Shown here: positions 42,026 through 52,790 of the stretch, one piece after another | How positions within the stretch are numbered: position 1 is the first letter of the stretch | Layout: every line of letters starts with the position of its first letter | NCBI GenBank assembly: GCA_017792425.1 | Contig: CP051233.1 | Coordinates: 87,456-151,455 of the forward strand | Direction of reading: 5' to 3' | DNA length: 64,000 bases | DNA from: Thalassovita sp. | Lineage (GTDB): Bacteria > Pseudomonadota > Alphaproteobacteria > Rhodobacterales > Rhodobacteraceae | Translations under genes and position numbers: made by a program | Notes under the pieces: generated by a model | Told to the model about the DNA's origin: nothing | Seen by the model: the letters and a program-made list of their open reading frames with translations, nothing else | Databases searched by the model: none

Positions 42026-42820
42026 TCAACCAAAGCGGAAGCTGGACGCTGTGACGCCTCCGCGGATACCGGCCTGGTGATAGGTGCGGGTGGCGGCGGC
42101 GTCCTCTGCCGCGCCCAGGGCGGCGAACAGCGGCACCAGGTGGTCCTCTTGGGCGTGACAAGTGCGGGCGTGCGGGGCTGTTTCCCAGTCCAGCAAGGCG
42201 CGGGTGCGGTCGGTGGGCGGCAGGGCCAACGTCTCGGTCAGCCATTCATCGAATACGGTCGAGGGCACCTTTGCCGCGGGACCGAACAGCCGCAGGTTAT
42301 GATAGCTGAGGCCGGACCCGACAATCAGCACCCCCTGATTGCGCAACGGGGCCAGCGCGCGACCCAAAGCAAAATGTTCAGCCGGGTCGTAATGGGCGCG
42401 CATCGACACCTGGAAAAGCGGCACATCGGCCTTTGGATACATGACATATGCTGGCACAAAGGTGCCGTGATCGTAGCCTTGGGTGTCGTCCAGACGTGTT
42501 GGCAGTCCAGCGGCGCGGATCAGATCGGCAGTTTGCGCGGCCAATTCAGGGGCGCCGGGGGCGGGGTATTTGATCTGGTAGGTTTCCGGGGGGAAGCCGT
42601 AGTAGTCATAGACCATCGGCGGGTGGGCAGCGTGCATGACTGCATATTCAGGGCCTTCCCAATGGCCCGAAATCATCAGGATCGCCTTGGGCCTTTCGCC
42701 AATTTCACCCGGCATGGCCTGGAACGACCGGGCCAGCGGCGCCAATTCCTGCGCCATCTGGGGCAGCCAAGGCCATGGGCCACCACCGTGAGAAATGAAA
42801 TAGGTGGGCAAGGTGGTCAT
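42026..42820 (-). CDS. DODA-type extradiol dioxygenase family protein
   Basis: A 264-residue class III extradiol ring-cleavage dioxygenase (4,5-DOPA dioxygenase-like). Metal-ligand candidates are His in TYFISHGGGPWPW and in MISGHWEGPEY, and the acid/base His in YDHGTFVPAYVMYP and SGLSYHNLR. Substrate is unknown; homologues act on DOPA-like or other catechols, and some have lost activity. It stands alone on the minus strand with about 130 nt before the next gene. Confidence 0.92.
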   Translation of the reverse strand: MTTLPTYFISHGGGPWPWLPQMAQELAPLARSFQAMPGEIGERPKAILMISGHWEGPEYAVMHAAHPPMVYDYYGFPPETYQIKYPAPGAPELAAQTADLIRAAGLPTRLDDTQGYDHGTFVPAYVMYPKADVPLFQVSMRAHYDPAEHFALGRALAPLRNQGVLIVGSGLSYHNLRLFGPAAKVPSTVFDEWLTETLALPPTDRTRALLDWETAPHARTCHAQEDHLVPLFAALGAAEDAAATRTYHQAGIRGGVTASSFRFG

Positions 42821-42947
42821 GCGGCGGTTCCTTTTGTCTACGCAAGGAATTTAGCGTGAACCGTGCTGTGCGGAAACGTCGAAACGCCAACAGGGCCTTT
42901 GCGCTGGCGCAATTAAGGCGAGCGCGGATCAACGCCCGCCGTGCGGA

Positions 42948-43262
42948 TCACTTATCCTCGCCGACGTTTTCCGCATAGGCGACCTTGAAGGCGGCCTGCT
43001 GCTCGGCGCTGGCCTCGGTCTGGTGCTGGTTCTTCCAGTCGTCATAGGGCATGCCGTAATAGATCTCGCGCGCTTGGTCTTTTGTCATCGCGATGCCGCG
43101 TTCGTTGGCGGCCTCCTGATACCAGCGCGACAGGCAGTTCCGGCAAAAGCCAGCAAGGTTCATCATGTCGATGTTCTGAACGTCGGTGCGCTTTTCCATC
43201 AGGTGTTCACGCAAGGCGCGAAAGGCGGCGGCTTCGATCTCGGTACGGGTCTGTTCGTCCAT
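42948..43262 (-). CDS. DUF1244 family protein
   Basis: A 104-residue protein recognisable as DUF1244: AFRALREHLMEKRTDVQNIDMMNLAGFCRNCLSRWYQEAANERGIAMTKDQAREIYYGMPYDDWK. The CRNC motif could hold a metal or redox site. Function is unknown to me. It follows the formylglutamate amidohydrolase gene by 36 nt on the same strand and is probably co-transcribed with it. Confidence 0.92.
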   Translation of the reverse strand: MDEQTRTEIEAAAFRALREHLMEKRTDVQNIDMMNLAGFCRNCLSRWYQEAANERGIAMTKDQAREIYYGMPYDDWKNQHQTEASAEQQAAFKVAYAENVGEDK

Positions 43263-43298
43263 TGTGGTCTCCGGTTGGTCGTTGGCGCATGATGCCGG

Positions 43299-44039
43299 TC
43301 AGTCCACACAAGACGCAAGCGCCTCTTGCAAGATCGGTGCCAGTCGCTGCGCCCATTCTTTTTGGTGCTGGTCGGTTTCGATCAGGTCGTTGCGGACCTC
43401 TACCAGGGTATTGTGGCGCTGATGGGCGATGGCGTGGCGGGCGATGGCGTCACCGGGCAGATGTCCGCCATAGGGTTCATTTTCGCCAACGCACAGGTCA
43501 TGTTCCTGTTCCAGGCGGCGGATCAGCGGAACGGACAGGCGGGCATCGGCGGCATAGAGGATACCCACATGCCACGGACGGGGCGCGCGCCCCTGAAGCT
43601 GACGGGTAAAGCTGTGGACGGACAGGATCACCGTATCCGGTCGCCGCGCCGCCAATTCAGCCAGCGCCGTATGATAGGGCCGGTAGCAGGCGTTCAGCCG
43701 CTTTTCCAGCTCTTCCGGTCCGGCATGTCGGTTGGCGGGGATGATCGTACCGTCATACAGCTTCATCAGCAGGGTCGGGTCGTCTTCGCCCCGGTTCGGG
43801 TCGATCACCAAGCGCGAGAAGTTGGACAGGATGGCGGGCGCGTCCAGCGCCTCTGCCAGGTAACGGGTCAGGCCGGCCGCGCCAACGTCATAGGCGATGT
43901 GGCGGTTCATATCACCCTTGGCCAGCCCAAGCTGCCCACCATTGACGAAGGGCGGAACAGTGTTGGCGGCGTGGTCGCAGGTCACAAGCCAGCGCGCGGG
44001 GCGATCGGCCCCGATGATTTCGTAGGGTTCGTAGGTCAT
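43299..44039 (-). CDS. N-formylglutamate amidohydrolase family protein
   Basis: A 246-residue zinc amidohydrolase of the FGase family (last step of one histidine-degradation route, or a related deformylase). Motifs include VTCDHAANTVPPF, the RLVIDPNRGEDDPTLL segment and ILSVHSFTRQL. The nearby absence of hut genes suggests a general deformylase role rather than histidine use. The start at 44039 (MTYEPYEIIG) fits the family; a TTG-initiated extension is unlikely. Confidence 0.9.
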   Translation of the reverse strand: MTYEPYEIIGADRPARWLVTCDHAANTVPPFVNGGQLGLAKGDMNRHIAYDVGAAGLTRYLAEALDAPAILSNFSRLVIDPNRGEDDPTLLMKLYDGTIIPANRHAGPEELEKRLNACYRPYHTALAELAARRPDTVILSVHSFTRQLQGRAPRPWHVGILYAADARLSVPLIRRLEQEHDLCVGENEPYGGHLPGDAIARHAIAHQRHNTLVEVRNDLIETDQHQKEWAQRLAPILQEALASCVD

Positions 44040-44177
44040 CAGATTTTCACGTTCTTTGCGCAATATCTAAGGCAGAAATACGGGAAATGGAATTGTCCTC
44101 GCCGCATCAACGGATATAAGTTAGCGGTAACAGAAAGACCTGCGCGAATGTGCGCCAAGAAACGGATGGACAGCAGA

Positions 44178-45623
44178 ATGAGACGGCACCGCAATGTGAA
44201 AATCGTGGCCACGCTGGGGCCTGCCTCGGACGATTACCAGATGATCCGGGCGCTGCACGAGGCCGGCGCGGACGTGTTCCGCCTGAACATGAGCCACGGC
44301 AGCCACGACGAAATCCGCGAGCGTCACGCAATCATTCGCCAGATAGAAAAGGATCTGGACAGCCCCATCGGCATTCTGGCCGATCTGCAGGGGCCGAAAC
44401 TGCGCGTCGGTGTCTTTGCCAAGGGCGAGGAAGATCTGACCGAAGGCGCGCGGTTCCGGCTGGATCTGGACAAGGCCGAGGGTGACGTCAACCGCGTCTG
44501 CCTACCCCACCCAGAGATCTTCGCCGCGCTGGAACCCGGTGCGGCGCTGCTGGTCAACGATGGCAAAATTCGCCTGAAAGTCCTGTCTTGCGGCCCGGAT
44601 TTCGCCGAATGCGAAGTGGTGACCGGCGGCACGATTTCCAACCGCAAGGGTGTGAACGTGCCGGATGTCGTGCTGCCGCTGGCCGCGCTTAGCGACAAGG
44701 ACCGGGCAGACCTGGAATTCGTCTGCGAGTTGGGCGTGGACTGGCTGGCGTTGTCCTTTGTGCAGCGCCCCGAGGACGTGCAGGAAGCGCGGCAACTGGC
44801 CAAGGGGCGGGCCGCCATCCTGTCCAAGATCGAGAAACCCTCGGCGGTGAAATGGTTTGACGACATCCTGGCGGTCAGCGACGGCATCATGGTGGCGCGG
44901 GGCGATTTGGGGGTTGAATTGCCCGTCAGCCATGTGCCACCGATCCAGAAACGCCTGGTCCGCAAATGCCGCGCCGCCGCCAAACCGGTGATCGTGGCCA
45001 CCCAGATGCTGGAAAGCATGATCGAAAGCCCGATGCCCACTCGCGCCGAGGTTTCGGACGTCGCAACAGCGATCTACGAAGGGGCCGACGCGGTGATGCT
45101 GAGCGCAGAATCCGCCGCAGGCCAATACCCGGTAGAGGCCGTGACCACGATGAACGACGTGGCCGTTCAGGTAGAAAGCGACGAAATTTACACTAACGTG
45201 ATCGAAGCCTCGCGCCACGCCGTGCGCAGCACGATCGCGGACGGGATCGTCGCCGCTGCGCGTGAAATCGCGGAAACCACCGAAATCAAGGCGATCTGCT
45301 GTTTCACCCAGTCCGGGACAACGGCCCTGCTGACCGCACGCGAACGACCACGGGTGCCGATCATCGCGATGACATCCGTCATGCGGACTGCGCGGCGGCT
45401 GGCACTAAGCTGGGGCACCAACTGCGTCATCACCGGCGACGTCAACCGATTCAAAGAGGCGGTCGTGGCGTCGGTCCGGGCGGCTGTCAAACAGGGGTAC
45501 GCCGACGAAAGCGACCAGATTCTGGTGATCGCGGGCCTTCCGTTCAACCAGCCGGGCAGCACCAACATCATGCGCGTCGCCCCCTGCGCAGAACGTTTGA
45601 TTTATGCCTCTGACCCAGAGTAG
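44178..45623 (+). CDS. pyk: Pyruvate kinase
   Basis: Converts phosphoenolpyruvate and ADP to pyruvate and ATP. The 481-residue protein has MRRHRNVKIVATLGPAS, VFRLNMSHGSHDEIRERH, the catalytic lysine in AILSKIEKPSAV, the metal-binding segment DGIMVARGDLGVELP and ATQMLESMIESPMPTRAEVSDVATAIYEGADAVMLSAE. An in-frame ATG at 44148 would add ten residues; I follow the shorter start on family grounds. It is divergent from the amidohydrolase, sharing 138 nt. Confidence 0.96.
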   Translation: MRRHRNVKIVATLGPASDDYQMIRALHEAGADVFRLNMSHGSHDEIRERHAIIRQIEKDLDSPIGILADLQGPKLRVGVFAKGEEDLTEGARFRLDLDKAEGDVNRVCLPHPEIFAALEPGAALLVNDGKIRLKVLSCGPDFAECEVVTGGTISNRKGVNVPDVVLPLAALSDKDRADLEFVCELGVDWLALSFVQRPEDVQEARQLAKGRAAILSKIEKPSAVKWFDDILAVSDGIMVARGDLGVELPVSHVPPIQKRLVRKCRAAAKPVIVATQMLESMIESPMPTRAEVSDVATAIYEGADAVMLSAESAAGQYPVEAVTTMNDVAVQVESDEIYTNVIEASRHAVRSTIADGIVAAAREIAETTEIKAICCFTQSGTTALLTARERPRVPIIAMTSVMRTARRLALSWGTNCVITGDVNRFKEAVVASVRAAVKQGYADESDQILVIAGLPFNQPGSTNIMRVAPCAERLIYASDPE

Positions 45624-45652
45624 GATTCCCGTGTAGTCACGAGGAGCGTGTC

Positions 45653-45874
45653 ATGGACCCTGACACGATATTTGTTGTTGGGCTTTTCCTGGGCATCATG
45701 TCGGTGCCCTCGATGGTTTCGGCCTGGAGTGAAGGCAATGTGCCCCGCGTCGCCGCCGTGGTGGCGATCCTTGGCGGTGCGATGATGGTCTGGGCGCATT
45801 CTCAGCAGGTCGGCGGCTACAAGTTCGAGGAAATCCCCGGCCTGGTGGTCAAGGTAATCGGCAAATTCATCTGA
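45653..45874 (+). CDS. Small two-helix membrane protein
   Basis: A 73-residue protein with two hydrophobic segments (TIFVVGLFLGIMSVPSMV and VAAVVAILGGAMMVWAHS) and an otherwise polar C-terminus. GAGGAG precedes the ATG, supporting translation. I do not recognise a named function. It lies 29 nt after pyruvate kinase and is probably expressed with it. Confidence 0.78.
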   Translation: MDPDTIFVVGLFLGIMSVPSMVSAWSEGNVPRVAAVVAILGGAMMVWAHSQQVGGYKFEEIPGLVVKVIGKFI

Positions 45875-45988
45875 TTTACCCTTGCCTAGATGTAGCCAGG
45901 CCAGTATAGACCCCCCCTGTCTGCGCGACCGGCCGATAGAGGCATGCCGAGTCGCGTTTCAACCGTTGAGAAAGACAAGGAGACGGAA

Positions 45989-46189
45989 ATGCCCAAGATG
46001 AAGACGAAGTCGAGCGCCAAGAAGCGCTTCAAGGTGACGGCCACTGGCAAAGTCATCGCTGGTCAGGCTGGCAAGCGCCACGGCATGATCAAACGCCACA
46101 AGAAATTCATTCGCGACGCTCGCGGCACCACCACGCTGTCCGCACCCGACGCCAAGATCGTCAAGGGCTACATGCCCTACGACCGCTAA
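45989..46189 (+). CDS. rpmI: 50S ribosomal protein L35
   Basis: A 66-residue basic ribosomal protein (MPKMKTKSSAKKRFKVTATGKV ... RHGMIKRHKKFIRDARGTTTL). I place the start at 45989, where AAGGAG lies upstream; the open frame before it is not conserved. It leads rpmI-rplT-pheS-pheT; infC is not adjacent, as is common in this group. Confidence 0.97.
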   Translation: MPKMKTKSSAKKRFKVTATGKVIAGQAGKRHGMIKRHKKFIRDARGTTTLSAPDAKIVKGYMPYDR

Positions 46190-46203
46190 GAGGAGATTGA
46201 TCA

Positions 46204-46566
46204 ATGTCCCGCGTCAAAGGTGGTACCACGACCCACGCCCGCCACAAGAAAGTCATCAAGGCTGCAAAAGGCTATTATGGCCGCCGCAAGAGCACCTTCA
46301 AGGTTGCGCGCCAGGCCGTTGACAAGGCAAACCAGTATGCAACCCGTGACCGCAAGAACCGCAAGCGCAATTTCCGCGCGCTGTGGATCCAGCGGATCAA
46401 CGCTGCCGTTCGTCTGCACGACGAAGCCCTGACCTACTCGCGCTTCATCAACGGCCTGAACCTGGCCGGTATCGAAGTCGACCGTAAGGTTCTGGCCGAT
46501 CTGGCCGTGCACGAGCCCGCCGCGTTTGGCGCCATCGTCGAAAAGGCGAAGGCCGCGCTCGCGTAA
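46204..46566 (+). CDS. rplT: 50S ribosomal protein L20
   Basis: A 120-residue early-assembly 23S rRNA-binding protein (MSRVKGGTTTHARHKKVIKAAKGYYGRRKSTFKVARQAVDKA ...). It follows rpmI by 14 nt with AGGAGA upstream. In many bacteria L20 represses its own operon; I see no conserved operator here. A terminator-like hairpin separates it from pheS. Confidence 0.98.
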   Translation: MSRVKGGTTTHARHKKVIKAAKGYYGRRKSTFKVARQAVDKANQYATRDRKNRKRNFRALWIQRINAAVRLHDEALTYSRFINGLNLAGIEVDRKVLADLAVHEPAAFGAIVEKAKAALA

Positions 46567-46588
46567 GCCCATCCCGGGTGACACATTA

Positions 46589-46625
46589 AAGAAGCCGCGG
46601 ACCTTTTGGGGTCTCGCGGCTTCTT
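46589..46625 (+). terminator. Hairpin between rplT and pheS
   Basis: AAGAAGCCGCG-GACC pairs with GGTC-T-CGCGGCTTCTT (11+4 bp, one bulge). It is followed by GCGTTTTGGG, a weak U-tract, so it may only reduce read-through from the ribosomal genes into pheST. I found no Phe-rich leader peptide that would make it a pheM-type attenuator. Confidence 0.7.
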
Positions 46626-46677
46626 GCGTTTTGGGCGGCTGCTGGGTAGCAGGGTGCCAACGGAATTGGAGGGTCGG

Positions 46678-47744
<1,067 letters not shown>

Positions 47745-47748
<4 letters not shown>

Positions 47749-50144
47749 AATTCACCCTCTCCTGGCTGAAAGAGCACCTTGAGACCGAGGTGTCGCTGGA
47801 CGAAATCCTGTACGCCCTCACCGATCTGGGGCTGGAGGTCGAAGGCGTCGAAGACCCGGCGGCGAAGCTGTCCAGCTTTACCCTGGCCAAGGTCAAGCAC
47901 GCGGAACAACACCCCGACGCAGACCGCCTGCGCGTTTGCACCGTGGAAACGGACGAGGGCGACAAGCAGATCGTTTGCGGCGCCCCCAACGCTCGCGCGG
48001 GCATCACCGTGGTGCTGTGCAAGCCCGGCGATTACGTCCCCGGCATTGATGTGACGCTGTCCGTCGGCAAAATCCGCGGCGTGGAAAGCCACGGCATGAT
48101 GGCCTCCGAACGCGAGCTGGAGCTGTCGGACGAACACACCGGCATCATCGAATTGCCCTCGGGCGAGGTGGGCCAGAAATTTACCGAATGGCTGGCGCAG
48201 AATGACCCGGCCAAGGTGGACCCGGTGATTGAAATCGCGATCACCCCCAACCGCCCCGATGCGCTGGGTGTGCGTGGCGTCGCGCTGGACTTGGCCGCGC
48301 GCGGTCTGGGCACGATGAAGACCGCCAAGACCGCCCATGTCGAAGGCCAGTTCCCCAGCCCGATCAAGATCACCATCGACGAGGATACCCGCACCGAAGG
48401 GTGCGAGGTTTTTGCCGGTCGCCTGATCAAGGGCGTCAAGAACGGTCCCAGCCCGGCGTGGTTGCAAAAACGGCTGAAGGCGATTGGCCTGCGCCCGATT
48501 TCCTGCCTTGTGGACGTGACCAACTTCTTCACCTATGACCGCAACCGCCCGCTGCACGTCTTTGACGCCGACAAGGTCAAGGGCGACCTGCGCGTGCATC
48601 GCACCAGGGGTGGCGAGACCATGCTGGGCCTGGACGAGAAGGACTATACCTTCGGCGTCGGGCAAGTCGTGATCTCGGACGATACGGGCGTGGAATCCAT
48701 CGGCGGTATTATGGGCGGTGAACATTCCGGCTGCACCGAAGAAACCGTCAACGTGTTCCTGGAAGCGGCCATTTGGGACCGTATCCAGATCGCCACCACG
48801 GGCCGCGCGTTGAAGATCAACACCGACGCGCGCTATCGCAACGAACGCGGTATCGACCCGGAATACAACATGCAGGCGCTGGACGATGCCACGCAGATGA
48901 TCATCGACCTGTGCGGGGGCGAACCTTCGAACGTGGTGGTCGCGGGCAAGGTGCCGGATGTCAGCCGCGCCTATAAGCTGGACGCCGCGCGCATCCAGTC
49001 GCTTGTGGGCATGGACATTCCCGAAAGCGAGCAGCGCCAGATCCTGACCCGGCTGGGATTCAAGCTGGAAGGCAACATGGCCTATGTGCCGTCCTGGCGC
49101 CCCGATATTCTGGGAGAGGCCGATCTGGTCGAGGAGGTCGCCCGCGTGGTGTCGCTGACCAAGCTGGAAGGCAAGCCGATGGCGCGCGCCCAAGCTGGGG
49201 TACCGCAGCCCATCCTGTCGGTTAAGCAGAAGCGCGAACAGATCGCACGACGCACGGCAGCGGCACTTGGCTATAACGAGTGCATCACCTATTCCTTCAT
49301 CGATCAGAAGGCCGCCAGCCTGTTTGGCGGCGGCACCGACGAGACAATGCTGGAAAATCCAATCTCCAGCGAGATGAGCCATATGCGCCCGGACCTGCTG
49401 GCAGGTCTGTTGCAGGCTGCCGCGCGCAACCAATCGCGGGGGTTCATGGACGTTGCCCTGTTCGAGGTCGGCCCCATCTTTGACGGTGGTGAACCGGGGC
49501 AGCAGCGCCTGCAGATGTCGGGCATTCTGGTGGGTAGAACCGGACCCAAGGATGTTCACGGCGCATCGCGTCCGGTGGATTTGTTCGACGCCAAAGCGGA
49601 TGCAGAGACCGTTCTGGCCGCCATCGGCGCACCCGCCAAGGTTCAGGTCTTCCGCAATGGCGAAACCTGGTGGCACCCTGGTCGCCACGGTCAGGTCTGT
49701 CTTGGCCCGAAAAAGGTGCTTGGTACCTTTGGCGAAGTGCACCCCAAGGTGCTGGCTGAGCTGGACGTAAAAGGCCCCGCCGTGGCCTTCACCATCTGGC
49801 CCGAGGAAGTGCCGGAACCCAAGGCCAAGACCACTACCCGTCCGGCGATGGCAATCAGTGATCTGCAGGCGGTAGAGCGCGATTTCGCCTTCGTCGTCGA
49901 TCAGCAGGTGGAGGCGCTGACGCTGGTCAACGCCGCCGCGGGGTCCGACAAGGCGTTGATCGAGGACGTGCGCGTTTTCGATCAGTTCATTGGCGGATCA
50001 CTGGGCGAGGGAAAAAAATCCATCGCGATCACCGTGCGGCTACAACCAACCGAGAAAACACTGACCGAAAAAGACATCGAGGCCGTTTCCGCCAAGATCG
50101 TCGAGAAGGTCAGCAAGGCGACCGGCGGCGTTCTGCGCGGCTAA
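47745..50144 (+). CDS. pheT: Phenylalanyl-tRNA synthetase beta subunit
   Basis: tRNA-binding and editing subunit, 799 residues. Visible domains are the N-terminal OB-fold tRNA-binding domain (FTLAKVKHAEQHPDADRLRVC ... IVCGAPNARAG), the B3/B4 editing region (CLVDVTNFFTYDRNRPLHVFDADKV), B5, the catalytic-like core and the C-terminal ferredoxin-fold anticodon-binding domain (PAMAISDLQAVERDFAFVVDQQVEALTL ...). Coupled to pheS and followed by a strong terminator. Confidence 0.98.
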
Positions 50145-50161
50145 GATTGCCGGGTAAACAA

Positions 50162-50188
50162 AGAAAGGGGCGCCAAGCGCCCCTTTTT
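50162..50188 (+). terminator. pheT terminator
   Basis: GGGGCGC-CAA-GCGCCCC (50167-50183) followed by TTTTT, 18 nt after the pheT stop. On the other strand it also ends in an A/T-rich stretch and could serve the convergent GST gene. Confidence 0.9.
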
Positions 50189-50206
50189 CATTGGCGCGTG
50201 TTCGAT

Positions 50207-50908
50207 TCAGCCTTCACGTGGCGGAATGTTCAGGCCGCGCTGAACCGCAGGACGCGCCAGGAAACGGTCCAGATAGGCCACGCAGTTCGGCAACCTGTCC
50301 CACCCGAGCAGCGGTCGCGCGCCATAATAGTCCAGAACACGCAACCATCCCCCAAGGGCAATATCGGCGATTGAGTATTCGCCACAAATCCAGTCCCTCC
50401 CGTGCAACTGACCTTCGATCACCGCCAAAAGGCGTTTGGCCTCGGTGATATAGCGGTCACGCGGGCGAGGGTCTTCGATCTGGGCGCCTGCGGCTTTGAC
50501 GAACCAGCCCATTTGCCCGAACATCGGCCCGACCCCGCCCATCTGGAACATCACCCATTGGATCACTTTGTAGCGTTCTGCCGGTTCGGCAGGCAGCAGT
50601 TTCCCTGTCTTTTCCGCCAGGTAGATCAGAATTGCACCGGATTCCCACAGTGGCAGGGGTTTGCCATCCGGCCCGTTCGGGTCAATGATCGCCGGGATCT
50701 TGTTGTTCGGGTTCAGCGACAGGAATTCGGGCGATTTCACATCGGCATCCGCCAGTGTCACGCGATGGGCTTCGTACGGCAGCCCGATTTCTTCCAGCAT
50801 GATGGAAACCTTGACGCCATTCGGTGTCGGGAAAGAGTACAACTGCAGCACCGTCGGATCAGTTGCGGGCCAACGTTGCGTGATCGGGAAATCCCCTGGG
50901 AATGCCAT
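50207..50908 (-). CDS. Glutathione S-transferase family protein (YfcG/YghU-like)
   Basis: A 233-residue GST. The thioredoxin-fold N-terminus (LQLYSFPTPNGVKVSIMLEEIGLPYEAHRV ... NPNNKIPAIIDPNGPDGKPLPLWESGAILIYLAEKTGKLLP) and the helical C-terminal domain (ADIALGGWLRVLDYY) are clear. The TPNGxK pattern and ESGAI are typical of the YfcG-like disulfide-reductase type. GGAGG precedes the start. It is divergent from mscL. Confidence 0.93.
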   Translation of the reverse strand: MAFPGDFPITQRWPATDPTVLQLYSFPTPNGVKVSIMLEEIGLPYEAHRVTLADADVKSPEFLSLNPNNKIPAIIDPNGPDGKPLPLWESGAILIYLAEKTGKLLPAEPAERYKVIQWVMFQMGGVGPMFGQMGWFVKAAGAQIEDPRPRDRYITEAKRLLAVIEGQLHGRDWICGEYSIADIALGGWLRVLDYYGARPLLGWDRLPNCVAYLDRFLARPAVQRGLNIPPREG

Positions 50909-51049
50909 TTCAAATCCTCCTGTTCACCGTGGGGGGAAATTACCTGAATTTTCCCGATGCAACAGACCGGTTTCTGTGGAAGATCGCTGCATTGGCTGTT
51001 GGGAATCGCGCAATCCGCCCTGCGGCCCGCAACTGAAGGAGAGGGACAG

Positions 51050-51484
51050 ATGCTTCAGGAATTCAAGGCATTCATCGCCAAGGGAAATGTGATGGACATG
51101 GCGGTGGGTATCATCGTCGGCGCAGCCTTTACCGCGATCGTACAGTCGGTGGTCAAGGATCTGATCAACCCGATCATCGGCCTGTTCATGGGTGGTATCG
51201 ATTTCACCAACAATTACGCCGTGCTGTCGGGCGATGTCCCCGACGGCTCCAGCCTGGATGTGGCCCGCGAAGCGGGGGCCTCTATCTTTGCCTATGGCAG
51301 CTTCCTGATGGCGGTGATCAATTTCCTGATCATTGCCTTCGTGGTGTTCATGCTGGTCAAGATGGTGAACCGCGTCAAAGAAGCAGCGGAACGCGAGGAA
51401 GAAGCCGCGCCTGCGCCCGAGGCACCCAAAGGGCCGTCCGAACTGGAAGTACTGCTGGAAATCCGCGACGCGCTGAAAAAGTAA
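51050..51484 (+). CDS. mscL: Large-conductance mechanosensitive channel
   Basis: Emergency osmotic release channel. The 144-residue protein has the first pore helix (FIAKGNVMDMAVGIIVGAAFTAIVQSVVKDLINPIIGL), a periplasmic loop, the second helix (SFLMAVINFLIIAFVVFMLVKMVN) and a charged C-terminal bundle. I place the start at 51050 after GGAGAGGG; the frame before it overlaps the promoter region. A bidirectional terminator follows. Confidence 0.96.
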   Translation: MLQEFKAFIAKGNVMDMAVGIIVGAAFTAIVQSVVKDLINPIIGLFMGGIDFTNNYAVLSGDVPDGSSLDVAREAGASIFAYGSFLMAVINFLIIAFVVFMLVKMVNRVKEAAEREEEAAPAPEAPKGPSELEVLLEIRDALKK

Positions 51485-51502
51485 GGCCGACAGCGACAGG
51501 AA

Positions 51503-51530
51503 AAAGGGCCCGCGCTTGCGGGCCCTTTCT
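51503..51530. terminator. Bidirectional terminator between mscL and ald
   Basis: AAAGGGCCCGC and GCGGGCCCTTT form a perfect 11-bp stem with a GCTT loop, flanked by A and T runs. It lies 18 nt after mscL and 11 nt after the convergent ald stop, so it can serve both. Confidence 0.9.
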
Positions 51531-51539
51531 GTGTTCAGA

Positions 51540-52655
51540 TCACTTGATGACCAGCTGCGGCGAAACCACGTCGATTCCAAGGGCCTTGCCCACCGCATAG
51601 TAGGTCAGTTGCCCCGCATGGACATTCAGGCCATTCAGCAAGTGTACATCGTCGGCACAGGCCTGTTTCCACCCCTTGTTGGCGAGCGCCAGCAGGAAGG
51701 GCATGGTGGCGTTCCCAAGCGCGATCGTCGAGGTACGGGCCACCGCACCGGGCATGTTGGCCACGCAATAGTGCATTATCCCGTCCACATCATAGATCGG
51801 GTTTTCGTGCGTCGTCGCCTTCGATGTTTCAAAGCAGCCGCCCTGGTCAATCGCCACATCCACAATGGCCGCGCCGGACTTCATCGTGGACAGTTGCGCA
51901 CGGCTGACCAGCTTGGGCGCAGCGGCGCCGGGGATCAGAACCGCCCCGATCACCATGTCGGCCTGCTCTACCAACTCTGCCGTATTGCCCTTCGAGGCAT
52001 AGGCCGTCTTGAACTCTGATCGGAAGGCGTCGTCCAGATACCGCAGGCGCGGCAGCGACATGTCCAGAACGGTCACCGACGCGCCCATACCGGCAGCGAC
52101 ACGGGCCGCGTGGGTGCCAACGACACCACCACCGATCACCACGACGTTGGCCGGACCAACGCCAGGCACGCCGCCCATGAGCACGCCGCGGCCACCATTG
52201 GCCTTTTGCAGCGTCCAAGCTCCAACCTGTGGGGCCAACTTGCCGGCAACCTCGGACATCGGGGCCAGCAGGGGCAGGCCACCGTTGCGGTCGGTCACGG
52301 TTTCATAAGCGATAGCCGTACAGCCCGAAGCCAGCAGATCATGGGTTTGGTCCGGGTCCGGGGCAAGGTGCAGGTAGGTGAACAACAACTGGCCTTCGCG
52401 CAGCATCTTGCGTTCGACGGCTTGGGGTTCCTTGACCTTGACGATCATGTCGGCGGTAGCGAACACCTCTTCCGCCGTGTCCAGGATCGTCGCGCCCGCA
52501 GCGACATAGGCCATGTCCTCGAACCCGGAACCAGTCCCGGCGCCTTTCTGAATGAACACCTGGTGGCCATGCGAAACGGCCTCTTGTGCGGCGTTCGGGG
52601 TCATGCCGACACGGAACTCTTGCGGTTTGATTTCCTTGGGGCATCCGATTTTCAT
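51540..52655 (-). CDS. ald: Alanine dehydrogenase
   Basis: NAD-dependent conversion of L-alanine to pyruvate and ammonia. The 371-residue protein has MKIGCPKEIKPQEFRVGMTP, the substrate-binding Lys75 in VKVKEP and catalytic His96 in FTYLHLAPD, and the Rossmann motif VVIGGGVVGTHAARVAAGMGASVTVLDM. AAGGAGGA lies upstream of the start. It is divergent from an Lrp-type gene, the usual arrangement for an Lrp-controlled ald. Confidence 0.97.
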   Translation of the reverse strand: MKIGCPKEIKPQEFRVGMTPNAAQEAVSHGHQVFIQKGAGTGSGFEDMAYVAAGATILDTAEEVFATADMIVKVKEPQAVERKMLREGQLLFTYLHLAPDPDQTHDLLASGCTAIAYETVTDRNGGLPLLAPMSEVAGKLAPQVGAWTLQKANGGRGVLMGGVPGVGPANVVVIGGGVVGTHAARVAAGMGASVTVLDMSLPRLRYLDDAFRSEFKTAYASKGNTAELVEQADMVIGAVLIPGAAAPKLVSRAQLSTMKSGAAIVDVAIDQGGCFETSKATTHENPIYDVDGIMHYCVANMPGAVARTSTIALGNATMPFLLALANKGWKQACADDVHLLNGLNVHAGQLTYYAVGKALGIDVVSPQLVIK

Positions 52656-52790
52656 GTTGGGGTCCTCCTTGTCCTTGGGGACAGGATGTCGCAGATCGTA
52701 TGCAAAACGATTGAAATCTGGGTCGCCATAGCCAGGTTTTTGTGAATATTCTGCGGAAAGAGAGAATAAACTTCGAAGGATAGTGCGTGA

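Noticed and set aside
46567..46677. A pheM-type attenuation leader between rplT and pheS
   Set aside because: There is a terminator hairpin, but the short frames before it contain no run of Phe codons and the U-tract is poor.
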